NCBI RefSeq assembly: GCF_937941905.1
Contig: NZ_CALDGS010000112.1
Coordinates: forward strand, 1 to 32,956
Length of the DNA: 32,956 nt
Direction: 5' to 3'
From: an uncultured Mycolicibacterium sp.
GTDB taxonomy: Bacteria; Actinomycetota; Actinomycetes; Mycobacteriales; Mycobacteriaceae
The notes beneath the pieces are model-generated. The model had not been told where the DNA came from, did not search any database, and saw nothing but the letters and a program-made list of their open reading frames with translations. The translations under genes were made by a program, and so were the position numbers. Shown here in pieces: positions 21,786 through 29,449 of this stretch. How positions within the stretch are numbered: the stretch's first letter is position 1; every line of letters begins with the position of its first letter.

Positions 21786-22543
21786 GGCTCGGGCGGGGCG
21801 GTGTCCGGGAGGTGGGTTTCGGGTGGTCGGGAAGCCTCCGCCGGTTCCGGCGGGGGCGGCGGGATCGGCGAGGGATGCGGCATGGCGCGGAACTTCTCCA
21901 GCGAGCCGCCCACCTCGACGATGCCGCACAGCGCGCTCCACGACAGCATGGTCAGGTAGTCGATGAGGTCGTCGGCGCTCATCCGCGGGTGCGACATCCA
22001 GGAGTGGGTGGCCAGTTGCACCCCGCCGACGATCAGGTAGGCCCACGGCTCCACGCCGCGGGTGTCCATGCCGGCCTCGGCCATCCGCCGGCGCAGCATG
22101 ACCGCCAGCATCCGGGCGATGATCTGCTCGGAGTCGGCCATGACCTTGCTCTTCGACGCCGAGCTGTTGGCCATGACGAACCGGTACGGCTCCGGCTCGG
22201 CGGCCACGGTGTGCACGTAGACCCGGATGATCTCGCGGGTCAGCTCGTAGCCGTCGAGGTTCGACGACAACGCCTTGGCCATGTTCGGGATCAGCGTCGT
22301 CTGCGCGAACCGCATCATGACCGCCGTGGTCAGGTCGTTCTTGTCGACGAAGTAGCGGTACAGCACGGTCTTGGAGACGCCGATCTCGGCGGCGATCTCG
22401 TCCATGCTGACGTTGCTGCCGCGACGGCGGATCGCCTCGAGCGTGCCGTCCACGAGCTCGTTGCGCCGCTCCACCTTGTGCTGGTGCCAGCGCCGCTTGC
22501 GCCCGTCCATCTTGGCCGCCACCGGCGGGGTCTGCTGTGCCAC
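21782..22543 (-). CDS. TetR-family regulator (Rv0472c-like)
   Basis: The 253-residue regulator has its N-terminal helix-turn-helix at about 40-70 (NVSMDEIAAEIGVSKTVLYRYFVDKNDL). The middle is a helical ligand-binding domain and the last 30 residues are Pro-rich. It matches Rv0472c in position and in the start AQQTPPVAAK. The GTG at 22543 is the chosen start; the open frame continues upstream but the added residues are not family-like. It is divergent from the DUF445 gene and directly coupled to the PPK2 gene. The ligand and target are unknown; a self-regulated site in the 107-bp divergent space would be usual. Confidence 0.87.
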   Translation of the reverse strand: MAQQTPPVAAKMDGRKRRWHQHKVERRNELVDGTLEAIRRRGSNVSMDEIAAEIGVSKTVLYRYFVDKNDLTTAVMMRFAQTTLIPNMAKALSSNLDGYELTREIIRVYVHTVAAEPEPYRFVMANSSASKSKVMADSEQIIARMLAVMLRRRMAEAGMDTRGVEPWAYLIVGGVQLATHSWMSHPRMSADDLIDYLTMLSWSALCGIVEVGGSLEKFRAMPHPSPIPPPPPEPAEASRPPETHLPDTAPPEP

Positions 22544-22650
22544 TATCGCCGAAATCCCATTCCCTAAGGTCCACTCGATACTACGGCCTGCGTGAACGGG
22601 GCGCGGGCAGCCCGGCTGGCCTGCGGGCGCGGTGCGGATCGTGGCGGAAG

Positions 22651-23991
22651 ATGGACTCCGTGGCACATCGACCGACGCCGACGCAGCCGTCCCACCCGCC
22701 CGCACCGCGCCTGGGTTTCGCCGAGGCGATCGCCGGGGCGGACACCGCCGCCGACGCCGAACGGCGCCGCAGCCTGCGGCGGATGAAACTCGTCGCGCTG
22801 GGCTTCCTGCTGGCCGCCACCGTGGTGTTCCTGCTGACCACCTGGGCGCAGTCGCGCGGCGCGGCCGGCTGGGTGGGCTACGTGCGGGCCGCCGCCGAGG
22901 CCGGCATGGTCGGCGCGCTGGCCGACTGGTTCGCCGTCACCGCGCTGTTCCGGCATCCGCTGCGGCTGCCGATCCCGCACACCGCGATCATCAAGCGCAA
23001 GAAGGACCAGCTCGGGGAGGGGCTGGGGACCTTCGTGCGGGAGAACTTCATGGTCCCGGCGGTCATCGAGACCAAGCTGCGCGACGCCGAGATCGCCGGC
23101 CGGCTGGGCAAGTGGCTGGCCGACCCGCAGCACGCCAAGCGGGTGGCCGACGAGATCGCCACGGTGCTGCGGGTGCTCGTCGAGCTGCTGCGCGACGAGG
23201 ACGTCCAGCAGGTGCTGGACCGGATGATCGTCAAGCGCATCGCCCAGCCGCAGTGGGGCCCGCCCATCGGCCGGGTGCTCACCCAGCTGCTCGAGGAGGG
23301 CCGCCAGGAGGCGCTCATCCAGTTGCTGGCCGACCGGGCGTTCCAGTGGTCGCTGGGCGCGGGGGAGATCATCGAGCGGGTCGTGGAGCGCGACTCGCCG
23401 AGCTGGTCGCCGCGCTGGGTGGACCATCTCGTCGGCGACCGCATCCACCGGGAGCTGATGGAGTTCACCGACAGGGTGCGCCGCGACCCCGACCACGAAC
23501 TGCGCCGCTCGGCCACCCGGTTCCTGTTCGACTTCGCCCGCGACCTGCAGCACGACCCGGTCACCATCGCCCGCGCCGAGCGGGTCAAGGAGCAGATCAT
23601 GGCGCGCGACGAGGTCGCCCGCGCCGCCGAGACGGCGTGGAACGCCGCCAAGCGCATCATCCTGGAGTCCGTCGACGACCCGTCCTCGGCGCTGCGCGCC
23701 CGCATCGCCGACACCGTCGTTCGGGTCGGGGAGTCGCTGCGCGACGACGCCGGCATGCGCGACAAGGTCGACAACTGGGTGGTGCGCGGCGCCCAGCACC
23801 TGGTCACCCGCTACGGCGCCGAGATCACCACCGTGATCACCGACACCATCGAGCGCTGGGACGCCGACGAGGCCGCCCGGCGCATCGAGTTGCACGTCGG
23901 CCGTGACCTGCAGTTCATCCGGATCAACGGCACGGTGGTGGGGGCCCTGGCCGGGCTGGTCATCTACACGATCGCGCAACTCCTGTTCTGA
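22651..23991 (+). CDS. DUF445 family membrane protein (Rv0473-like)
   Basis: The 446-residue DUF445 protein has a hydrophobic segment at 47-66 (LVALGFLLAATVVFLLTTWA), then AGMVGALADWFAVTALFRHPL with IPHTAIIKRKK, which define the family. A long helical, charged region follows (about 110-415), and a final membrane segment, INGTVVGALAGLVIYTIAQLLF, ends the chain. Topology puts the helical part on one side of the membrane between two anchors. Role unknown. ATG 22651 was chosen; GTG 22660 is possible. Divergent from the TetR gene, and its stop is about 120 nt before the Rv0474-like start. Confidence 0.88.
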   Translation: MDSVAHRPTPTQPSHPPAPRLGFAEAIAGADTAADAERRRSLRRMKLVALGFLLAATVVFLLTTWAQSRGAAGWVGYVRAAAEAGMVGALADWFAVTALFRHPLRLPIPHTAIIKRKKDQLGEGLGTFVRENFMVPAVIETKLRDAEIAGRLGKWLADPQHAKRVADEIATVLRVLVELLRDEDVQQVLDRMIVKRIAQPQWGPPIGRVLTQLLEEGRQEALIQLLADRAFQWSLGAGEIIERVVERDSPSWSPRWVDHLVGDRIHRELMEFTDRVRRDPDHELRRSATRFLFDFARDLQHDPVTIARAERVKEQIMARDEVARAAETAWNAAKRIILESVDDPSSALRARIADTVVRVGESLRDDAGMRDKVDNWVVRGAQHLVTRYGAEITTVITDTIERWDADEAARRIELHVGRDLQFIRINGTVVGALAGLVIYTIAQLLF

Positions 23992-24005
23992 CCTGCGCTA
24001 ACTAC

Positions 24006-24023
24006 TGCTTGCAATTGTTAGCA
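24006..24023. promoter_or_regulatory. Palindromic operator-like site upstream of the XRE gene
   Basis: TGCT..CAATTG..AGCA is a symmetric 18-bp site, about 90 bp before the regulator start. It lies in an AT-richer patch, and a GCTAAC/GTTAGC pair (23997-24002 and 24017-24022) surrounds it. It is a likely autoregulatory operator. Confidence 0.5.
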
Positions 24024-24110
24024 CCGGGGCGTACCGTCAGAGGTGTCAGCAAACGGCACTGAACCAACGGCGCCGCACCGACGGCGCCGAAGCACGGAAG
24101 GCCCCACGGC

Positions 24111-24521
24111 ATGTCGCAGGATGAGAATCTCGCCGCCGTCGTGTCCAGCGCGGCGCAGAACGCCGCCCAGGACATTGGCAGCTTCATCCGCGCCCAGCGC
24201 GAGGCCGCGCAGGTCTCGCTGCGGCAGCTCGCCGAGAAGGCCGGCGTGAGCAACCCCTACCTCAGCCAGATCGAGCGCGGGCTGCGCAAGCCGTCGGCCG
24301 AGGTGCTCAACCAGATCGCCAAGGCGCTGCGGGTGTCCGCCGAGGTGCTCTACGTGCGCGCCGGGATCCTCGAGCCCGGCCAGGCCAGCGAGGTTCGCGA
24401 CGCCATCATCGGCGACCCCTCGATCACCGAGCGGCAGAAGCAGGTGCTGCTCGACATCTACAACTCGTTCCGCCAGCAGAACGAAGCCAGTGGTGTCGGA
24501 GGTGAGGAGCGTCAGGACTGA
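24111..24521 (+). CDS. XRE-family regulator (Rv0474-like)
   Basis: The 136-residue regulator has its helix-turn-helix at about 24-80 (IGSFIRAQREAAQVSLRQLAEKAGVSNPYLSQIERGLRKPSAEVLNQIA) followed by the conserved LRVSAEVLYVRAGIL. A short helical tail (TERQKQVLLDIYNSF) should mediate dimerisation. It closely resembles Rv0474, reported as a copper-responsive regulator in M. tuberculosis (recalled, not verified here). The ATG follows GGAAGG. It precedes hbhA by 87 nt, so it may control hbhA, its own gene, or both. Confidence 0.92.
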   Translation: MSQDENLAAVVSSAAQNAAQDIGSFIRAQREAAQVSLRQLAEKAGVSNPYLSQIERGLRKPSAEVLNQIAKALRVSAEVLYVRAGILEPGQASEVRDAIIGDPSITERQKQVLLDIYNSFRQQNEASGVGGEERQD

Positions 24522-24608
24522 TCGAGCAACACGACATCGGGCGCCCTAACCACGCGCCGAGACACAGACCGATTCCAGACCACCAAGCAATCGAAAGGAT
24601 TCCCGATC

Positions 24609-25280
24609 ATGGTCGACAAGATTCCGCCCACCGTTGAGGACCTCGCCGCTCCGCTGCTGGCCGCCGTCGGCGCCGCCGACCTGGCCCTGGAGCGTGTCAA
24701 CGAGATCGTCGCGGCCCTGCGCGAACGCGCCGAGGAGGCCCGCTCCGACGCCGAGGCGCGCGTCGAGGAGCGCAAGGCCCGCCTGGCCAACCTGCGCGAG
24801 GAGCTGCCCACCCAGCTCGACGAGCTGCGCGAGCGGCTGTCCACCGAGGAACTGCGCAAGGCCGCCGAGGGTTACGCCGAGGTCGCGCAGAGCGCCTACG
24901 CCAAGCTCGTCGAGCGCGGTGCCGCCGCGCTGGAGCGGCTGCGCAACCAGCCCGCCTTCGAGGAGGCCGCCGAGCGGGTGGAGAGCTACACCGACCAGGC
25001 CGTCGAGCTGACCCAGGAGGCGCTGGGCACCGTCGCCGCGCAGACCCGCGCCGTCGGTGAGCGGGCCGCCAGGCTGGTCGGCGTCGAGCTGCCGAAGTTC
25101 GGTGGCGCCGAGGCTTCCGACGGGGCTCCCGCCGAGGCCCCGAAGACCGACGCGGCGACGGCCGAGTCGGGTGCCGAGGAGCCGAAGAAGGCCCCGGCGA
25201 AGAAGGCCCCGGCCAAGAAGGCCGCTGCGAAGAAGGCCCCGGCCAAGAAGGCGCCGGCCAAGAAGGTCACCCAGAAGTAA
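24609..25280 (+). CDS. hbhA: Heparin-binding hemagglutinin
   Basis: The 223-residue surface adhesin is longer than the roughly 199-residue M. tuberculosis form. Residues 5-160 form a charged, Ala/Glu/Arg-rich coiled coil that mediates dimerisation; the C-terminal third is Lys/Ala/Pro rich, with KKAPAKKA repeats (about 190-223) that bind heparan sulfate and are methylated in pathogenic species. No signal peptide is seen, as is known for this protein. The extra length lies mostly in the PAEAP...ESGAEEP linker and the repeat run. The ATG has GAAAGGA upstream. It follows the XRE regulator and is followed by two palindromes. Confidence 0.95.
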   Translation: MVDKIPPTVEDLAAPLLAAVGAADLALERVNEIVAALRERAEEARSDAEARVEERKARLANLREELPTQLDELRERLSTEELRKAAEGYAEVAQSAYAKLVERGAAALERLRNQPAFEEAAERVESYTDQAVELTQEALGTVAAQTRAVGERAARLVGVELPKFGGAEASDGAPAEAPKTDAATAESGAEEPKKAPAKKAPAKKAAAKKAPAKKAPAKKVTQK

Positions 25281-25286
25281 CCGACC

Positions 25287-25312
25287 CCGGAGCTCCGGCC
25301 ACCGGCCGGTGG
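25287..25312. terminator. Two adjacent palindromes after hbhA
   Basis: CCGGAGCTCCGG (25287-25298) is followed directly by CCACCGGCCGGTGG (25299-25312). Each is a perfect palindrome; together they likely stop hbhA transcription, though there is no T tract. Confidence 0.5.
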
Positions 25313-25335
25313 TCGACCACAGGACGGTACCCGCC

Positions 25336-25341
25336 TAGGCT
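25336..25341 (+). promoter_or_regulatory. -10 box (TAGGCT) of the Rv0476-like gene
   Basis: TAGGCT lies 7 nt before the GTG at 25349, a leaderless arrangement. Confidence 0.5.
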
Positions 25342-25348
25342 TGCCTAC

Positions 25349-25624
25349 GTGAGCCAGGTTCCGGGTGCCGTCCTGACCTTTCTGTCCTTCGCCGTCCTGC
25401 TGGCGACGGTGTATGCCTTCGTGCACGCCGCGCTGCAGCGGCCGGACGCCTACACCGCGGCGGACAAGCAGTCCAAGCCGGTGTGGTTGGTCATCCTCGG
25501 GGTGGCGGCCCTGCTCTGCCTGGTCCTCGACATCACCGGCGCGGTGATCGCGGCCGTGGCCGCCGGTGTCTACCTGCTCGACGTGCGGCCGCGGCTGCTC
25601 GAGGTGCAGGGGAAGTCCCGGTAA
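25349..25624 (+). CDS. DUF2516 membrane protein (Rv0476-like)
   Basis: The 91-residue protein has a first membrane segment at about 7-27 (AVLTFLSFAVLLATVYAFV) and a second hydrophobic region at about 45-76 (VWLVILGVAALLCLVLDIT, VIAAVAAGVYLLD), with the positively charged RPDAYTAADKQSK between them. The family is of unknown function. It starts at GTG 25349, and the next gene starts 2 nt after its stop, so the two are likely cotranscribed. Confidence 0.85.
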   Translation: MSQVPGAVLTFLSFAVLLATVYAFVHAALQRPDAYTAADKQSKPVWLVILGVAALLCLVLDITGAVIAAVAAGVYLLDVRPRLLEVQGKSR

Positions 25625-25626
25625 CC

Positions 25627-26073
25627 GTGATCCGTTCGTTCCGGGCCGCGACGGCGGCCGTCGTGGCGTGCCTGGCGCTGCCCACCACGCTGCCGACCAC
25701 GCTGCCGGCCGCCCCGTCCGCCCATGCCGAGGGGGAACCGCTGCCGGTCCCGCCGCCCTACATCGACCACGTCGAGTGGGCCAAGTGGGGCGATCTGTCC
25801 AGCCTGCGCGTGTACCCCACCCCGAACGGCCGGCAGGCCAGCGGCCGGATCGGCCTGGTCGGGCTGGACGAGGCCTGGGCCGAGGTGGTCGCGCTGGACC
25901 CGCAGGCCGACCGGCCCGGCATGTTCGAGCAGTTCCGCTGCCACTGGCAGTTCGCCGAACTCGCCGAGCCCGGCAAGACCAGCTGGAACCTCGAGCCGTG
26001 GCGCCCGGTGGTCGACTACCCGTCGGTGGTGGTCGCCGGCTGCAACCCGGGCGGCAGCGAGGAGCCGTTCTGA
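25627..26073 (+). CDS. Secreted DUF2599 protein (Rv0477-like)
   Basis: The 148-residue protein has a signal peptide (MIRSFRAATAAVVACLAL, cleavage near AHA at 32-34) that contains a duplicated LPTT. The mature part holds the DUF2599 core: WAKWGDLSSLRVYPTP, DEAWAEVVAL and FRCHWQFAE, with two cysteines (FRCHW and AGCNPG) that could form a disulfide. It ends GGSEEPF. Its role is unknown. The TGA stop overlaps the deoC ATG (TGATG). Confidence 0.85.
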   Translation: MIRSFRAATAAVVACLALPTTLPTTLPAAPSAHAEGEPLPVPPPYIDHVEWAKWGDLSSLRVYPTPNGRQASGRIGLVGLDEAWAEVVALDPQADRPGMFEQFRCHWQFAELAEPGKTSWNLEPWRPVVDYPSVVVAGCNPGGSEEPF

Positions 26074-26747
26074 TGGCATACACCCGCGCCGAGGTCGCCG
26101 CGCTCATCGACCACACCCTGCTCAAGCCCGAGGCCACCGCGGCCGACATCGCCGCGCTCGTCGCCGAGGCCGGCGAGCTGGGCGTCGGTGCGGTGTGCGT
26201 CTCGCCGCCGCTGGTGCCAGTCGCCGTGGCCGCCGCCCCGGCGGGCCTAGCCGTGGCCACCGTCGCCGGGTTCCCGTCCGGCAAGCACACTCCGGCGGTC
26301 AAGGCGCTGGAGGCCGAACTGGCGGCGCGGGCCGGGGCCGCCGAGATCGACATGGTGATCGACGTCGGCGCGGCGGTCGCCGGGGCGTTCGACGCGGTGC
26401 GCGACGACATCGCGGCGGTGCGTGCGGCGGTGCCCGGCGCGGTGCTGAAGGTGATCGTCGAGTCCGCCGCACTGCTCGCGGTGCGCGACGAGGACAGCCT
26501 GGCCGCGGTGTGCCGGGCCGCCGAACAGGCCGGCGCGGACTTCGTCAAGACCTCCACCGGGTTCCACCCGGCCGGCGGCGCCTCGGTGCGCGCCGTGCAG
26601 GTGATGGCCGCCACCGTGGGCGGCCGGCTCGGGATCAAGGCCTCCGGCGGCATCCGCACCGCCGCCGACGCCGCGGCGATGCTCGACGCCGGCGCGACCC
26701 GGCTGGGCCTGTCGGCCAGCCGGGCCGTGCTGGACGGCTTCCGCTAG
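26073..26747 (+). CDS. deoC: Deoxyribose-phosphate aldolase
   Basis: The 224-residue class I aldolase matches the length of M. tuberculosis DeoC (Rv0478). It splits 2-deoxyribose 5-phosphate to glyceraldehyde 3-phosphate and acetaldehyde in nucleoside breakdown. The Schiff-base lysine is K159 in FVKTSTGF, with K189 in GIKASGGIRT and D93 in IDMVIDVGA forming the active site. The N-terminal LIDHTLLKPEAT is characteristic. Its ATG overlaps the previous stop, showing coupling. It is convergent with the DUF2993 gene. Confidence 0.96.
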   Translation: MAYTRAEVAALIDHTLLKPEATAADIAALVAEAGELGVGAVCVSPPLVPVAVAAAPAGLAVATVAGFPSGKHTPAVKALEAELAARAGAAEIDMVIDVGAAVAGAFDAVRDDIAAVRAAVPGAVLKVIVESAALLAVRDEDSLAAVCRAAEQAGADFVKTSTGFHPAGGASVRAVQVMAATVGGRLGIKASGGIRTAADAAAMLDAGATRLGLSASRAVLDGFR

Positions 26748-26756
26748 CCGGGCCGG

Positions 26757-26791
26757 GACGTCACCGCCCCGAGCGCCTTACGGGCGGGCCG
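26757..26791. terminator. Imperfect hairpin between deoC and the DUF2993 gene
   Basis: CCGCCC (26764-26769) pairs with GGGCGG (26782-26787), extended by GACG outside. It is a likely bidirectional terminator for the convergent genes. Confidence 0.4.
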
Positions 26792-27790
26792 TCACAGGCC
26801 GGCGAAGCAGGGGTCCTCGCCGCCCTTCGGGATCGCCGCGTCGCGCGTCGAGAAGTGCGCGATCACCCCGCTGTCGGTCACCTGCACGCTGTCGGCCCGG
26901 ATCCCCAGCGGGTAGTTCGAGGTCAGCTCCTCGGTGAACGCGTCCAGCATCGGCTGCACGGTCTCCCGCGGCAGCGAGATGCCCAGCCCGTTGAGCCGGA
27001 GCACCTCCAGCCGCAGCGAGCCGTTCTCGACCTGCGGGCGGGCGGTGATGCCGCCCAGCGTGCCGCCGAGCACGATCGTGCCGTCGGCCGGATCGGTGCG
27101 CACCCCGCTGACGAACATGCCGACCAGCGGCAACGCGTTGCCGATGGTCTCCTCGATGCCCTGCGTCGACCAGGTGACCTCGACGTCCATCGCGCCCACC
27201 GTCCCGGCCGAGTCGGCGGTGTCCTGCAGCCGGACGTCCTCGATGGTCAGCTTGACCTGCATGCCCTTGGCGTCGCGGATCTGGTTGCCGGCCGTCTCGA
27301 TCGAGATGTGGCTGTAGTGCTTGGAGAAGTGCTGGACCAAGAACGGCGGCAGCGCCCCGAACGACGCCGACGCGCTGTCCTGGACCACACAGGCCACCAC
27401 CCGCGACACGATGTCGTCGGCACGCTTGCGCGCGTACAACTCGGCGCCGATCAGCCCGGCGGCCACCAGCGCCACCACGATCACCCCGATGAGCACCAGC
27501 GACAGCGGGTCGCGCAGCAGGCTGCGGTCGGCGTCGTCCTCGCCGGCCGGCTGCTGCTGCGGGGCCGGGCCCTGCGGTGCCGCGGGCGGGGGAGGAGGCG
27601 GATACCCGCCCGCCGGGAGCGGGGGCGGGGGCACCTGGCCGGGCGGCACCGGCCCGCCCAGCGGCGGTTGCGGTGCCTGCGGGGCGTGCTGGGGTGCCTG
27701 CGGCGGTTGGGGCGTCCCGTGCTGCCGGGGCGCCGACTGCGGTGGGACGGGCGAGGCCTGGTCGGCCGGGCGAGCCCAGGGATCGGTCAC
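26792..27790 (-). CDS. DUF2993 (LmeA-like) lipid-binding membrane protein, Rv0479c-like
   Basis: The 332-residue protein has a Pro/Gln-rich cytoplasmic N-terminus (1-90), a membrane segment at about 97-118 (LSLVLIGVIVVALVAAGLIGAE), and an extracytoplasmic DUF2993 domain (about 125-325). Proteins with this domain, such as LmeA, bind phospholipids and help build lipid-linked envelope glycans. Here the domain includes IEDVRLQDT, LGGITARPQVENGSLRLEV and a C-terminal DPCFAGL. The GTG start overlaps the stop of the nitrilase gene by four bases (GTGA). It ends the five-gene minus-strand operon. Confidence 0.87.
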   Translation of the reverse strand: MTDPWARPADQASPVPPQSAPRQHGTPQPPQAPQHAPQAPQPPLGGPVPPGQVPPPPLPAGGYPPPPPPAAPQGPAPQQQPAGEDDADRSLLRDPLSLVLIGVIVVALVAAGLIGAELYARKRADDIVSRVVACVVQDSASASFGALPPFLVQHFSKHYSHISIETAGNQIRDAKGMQVKLTIEDVRLQDTADSAGTVGAMDVEVTWSTQGIEETIGNALPLVGMFVSGVRTDPADGTIVLGGTLGGITARPQVENGSLRLEVLRLNGLGISLPRETVQPMLDAFTEELTSNYPLGIRADSVQVTDSGVIAHFSTRDAAIPKGGEDPCFAGL

Positions 27791-28602
27791 CCCAGCGATT
27801 CTGCCCTACCCGCGCGAGTGAACTCGGCGCGGTTGCGCAACACCCCGATGGTCTCCCGGGTCCGGGCCACCGCGTCGAGGTCCAGATCGGCCACCAGCAG
27901 GTCGGGCTCCGCGCCGGCTGCGGCGAGCACCGCGCCGGTCGGGGCGACCACCACGCTCTCGCCGACCCCGGTGGGGCCGGTCGCGGCGATCTCGTCGCCC
28001 GGGTAGGCCTGGTCGACGGCGGCCAGGTAGGTGTTGGTGTCCAGGGCCCGGGCCCGGGTCAGCAGCTGCCACTGCTCGACCTTGCCGGGCCCCGACCCCC
28101 ACGAGGCGTGCACGGTCAGCAGCTGTGCGCCCCGGCGGGCCAACTCCACGTACAGCTCGGGGAAGCGCACGTCGTAACAGGTGGTCAGGCCCACCACCAC
28201 CCCGTCGACCGTGATCGTCACCGGCTCGAAACCCGGTGCGACGGTACGGGATTCGGCGAACCCGAAGGCGTCGTAGAGGTGGATCTTGTGGTAGTGGGCC
28301 TGCACCCCGGCACCGGTGGCCAGCAGCGTGTTGAACACCCGCCCGTCCGGCGCCGGCGTGTACATCCCGGCCACCACGACCACCCCGGACTCGGCGGCGG
28401 CGGCGCGCACCCCGTCGGCCCACGGGCCGTCCAGCGGTTCGGCGACGCGGTTCAGCGGAACCCCGAACCGGCACATCGTCGCCTCCGGGAACAGCACCAG
28501 GCGCGCCCCCGCCGCGGCGGCGCGGCGCGTGTAGGCCCGGACCTGCTCCAGGTTGGCGGCCGGATCGAGTCCGCTCGTCAGCTGGGCCAGGGCAATCCGC
28601 AT
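27787..28602 (-). CDS. Nitrilase-superfamily amidohydrolase (Rv0480c-like)
   Basis: The 271-residue carbon-nitrogen hydrolase has the triad Glu in LFPEATM (about residue 40), Lys in YHKIHLYD, and nucleophile Cys in TTCYDVRFPELY. The family hydrolyses amides; this branch (KIHLYDAFG, PGFEP) is near the Nit/omega-amidase and deaminated-glutathione-amidase group, so a metabolite-repair role is possible. It is cytosolic. The ATG has TAGGCT 6 nt upstream, and the methyltransferase stop lies 4 nt away. Translationally coupled to the DUF2993 gene. Confidence 0.88.
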   Translation of the reverse strand: MRIALAQLTSGLDPAANLEQVRAYTRRAAAAGARLVLFPEATMCRFGVPLNRVAEPLDGPWADGVRAAAAESGVVVVAGMYTPAPDGRVFNTLLATGAGVQAHYHKIHLYDAFGFAESRTVAPGFEPVTITVDGVVVGLTTCYDVRFPELYVELARRGAQLLTVHASWGSGPGKVEQWQLLTRARALDTNTYLAAVDQAYPGDEIAATGPTGVGESVVVAPTGAVLAAAGAEPDLLVADLDLDAVARTRETIGVLRNRAEFTRAGRAESLG

Positions 28603-28606
28603 GCCG

Positions 28607-29449
28607 TCAGCCTAGTGCGGAGCCGGCGTGCTGCCCGGCCGGCCACGATCCGGGCACCGGGGACGCCCCGGGCGCCACGCAGGACCAGGGCACCGTGAGC
28701 ACCCCGTCGCGCAGTCGCCGCCGCGGCCGCTCGATCGGCAGGCCCTCGGCGTGCAGCAACTCCAGCATCGCCCGCCAGCGCACCCGCGGCCCGAACACCC
28801 CGTGCCCGGCCACCGTCGCCCAGGCCCGGTCGGCCGCCGCCAACAGGGCGTGGATCGGCTCACCGGCCACGTTGTGGTGGATGAGCGCCTTGGGCAGCCG
28901 CTCGGCCAAATCCGACGGCCGCTCGATGGCCAGCGGGTCGCAGGCCAGCGTCAGGCTGACCGGCCCGTCGGCGTCCAGCAGCACCCAGCAGCAGCGCCGG
29001 CCCAGCTCGTCGCAGGTGCCGTCGACGATCAGCCCGCCCGGCGCCAGCCCGGCCCGCATCACCGCCCATGCCTCCGGCACCGCCTCCTCCGGGTACTGGC
29101 GCAGCACGTTGAACGCCCGCACCAGCACCGGCCGCAGGCCCGCGAGCTCGAACCCGCCGAGCGCGAACCGGACCCGCTCGGTGGCGGCCGCGCCGGCCAC
29201 GCGCACCCGCTCCGGATCGATCTCCAGGCCCACCACCCGGAGCCCGGCCCGCACCGGCGACAGCCGTTCGGCCAGCTCCAGGGTAGTCACCGGCAGTGCG
29301 CCGTAGCCCAGATCCACCACCAGCGGGTCGGCCGCGTCCTGCAGCACGGCACGCACCCGCGGGGCGTTCACCAGCCATCGGTCGCTGCGGCGGAGTCGGT
29401 TGTGTCCGGTGGTGCCTCGGGTGGGTCGGCCGATCGGTCTACCGACCAC
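28607..29449 (-). CDS. SAM-dependent methyltransferase-like protein
   Basis: The 280-residue protein has a class I methyltransferase motif I, VVDLGYGALPVTTLELAERL (about 43-62), then an acidic motif II, VVGLEIDPERV, and a region FNVLRQYPEEAVPEAW with GGLIVDGTCDELGRRCC. The start RPTRGTTGHNRLRRSDRWL is typical of an actinobacterial group of unknown substrate. GTG 29449 overlaps the previous stop by 11 nt. I recall no counterpart between Rv0480c and Rv0481c in M. tuberculosis, so this may be an addition or a loss there. The catalytic target is unknown. Confidence 0.8.
   Translation of the reverse strand: MVGRPIGRPTRGTTGHNRLRRSDRWLVNAPRVRAVLQDAADPLVVDLGYGALPVTTLELAERLSPVRAGLRVVGLEIDPERVRVAGAAATERVRFALGGFELAGLRPVLVRAFNVLRQYPEEAVPEAWAVMRAGLAPGGLIVDGTCDELGRRCCWVLLDADGPVSLTLACDPLAIERPSDLAERLPKALIHHNVAGEPIHALLAAADRAWATVAGHGVFGPRVRWRAMLELLHAEGLPIERPRRRLRDGVLTVPWSCVAPGASPVPGSWPAGQHAGSALG
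28609..28614 (-). promoter_or_regulatory. -10 box (TAGGCT) of the nitrilase gene
   Basis: TAGGCT on the minus strand lies 6 nt before the ATG at 28602 and within the end of the methyltransferase gene, using the T of its TGA. Confidence 0.45.
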
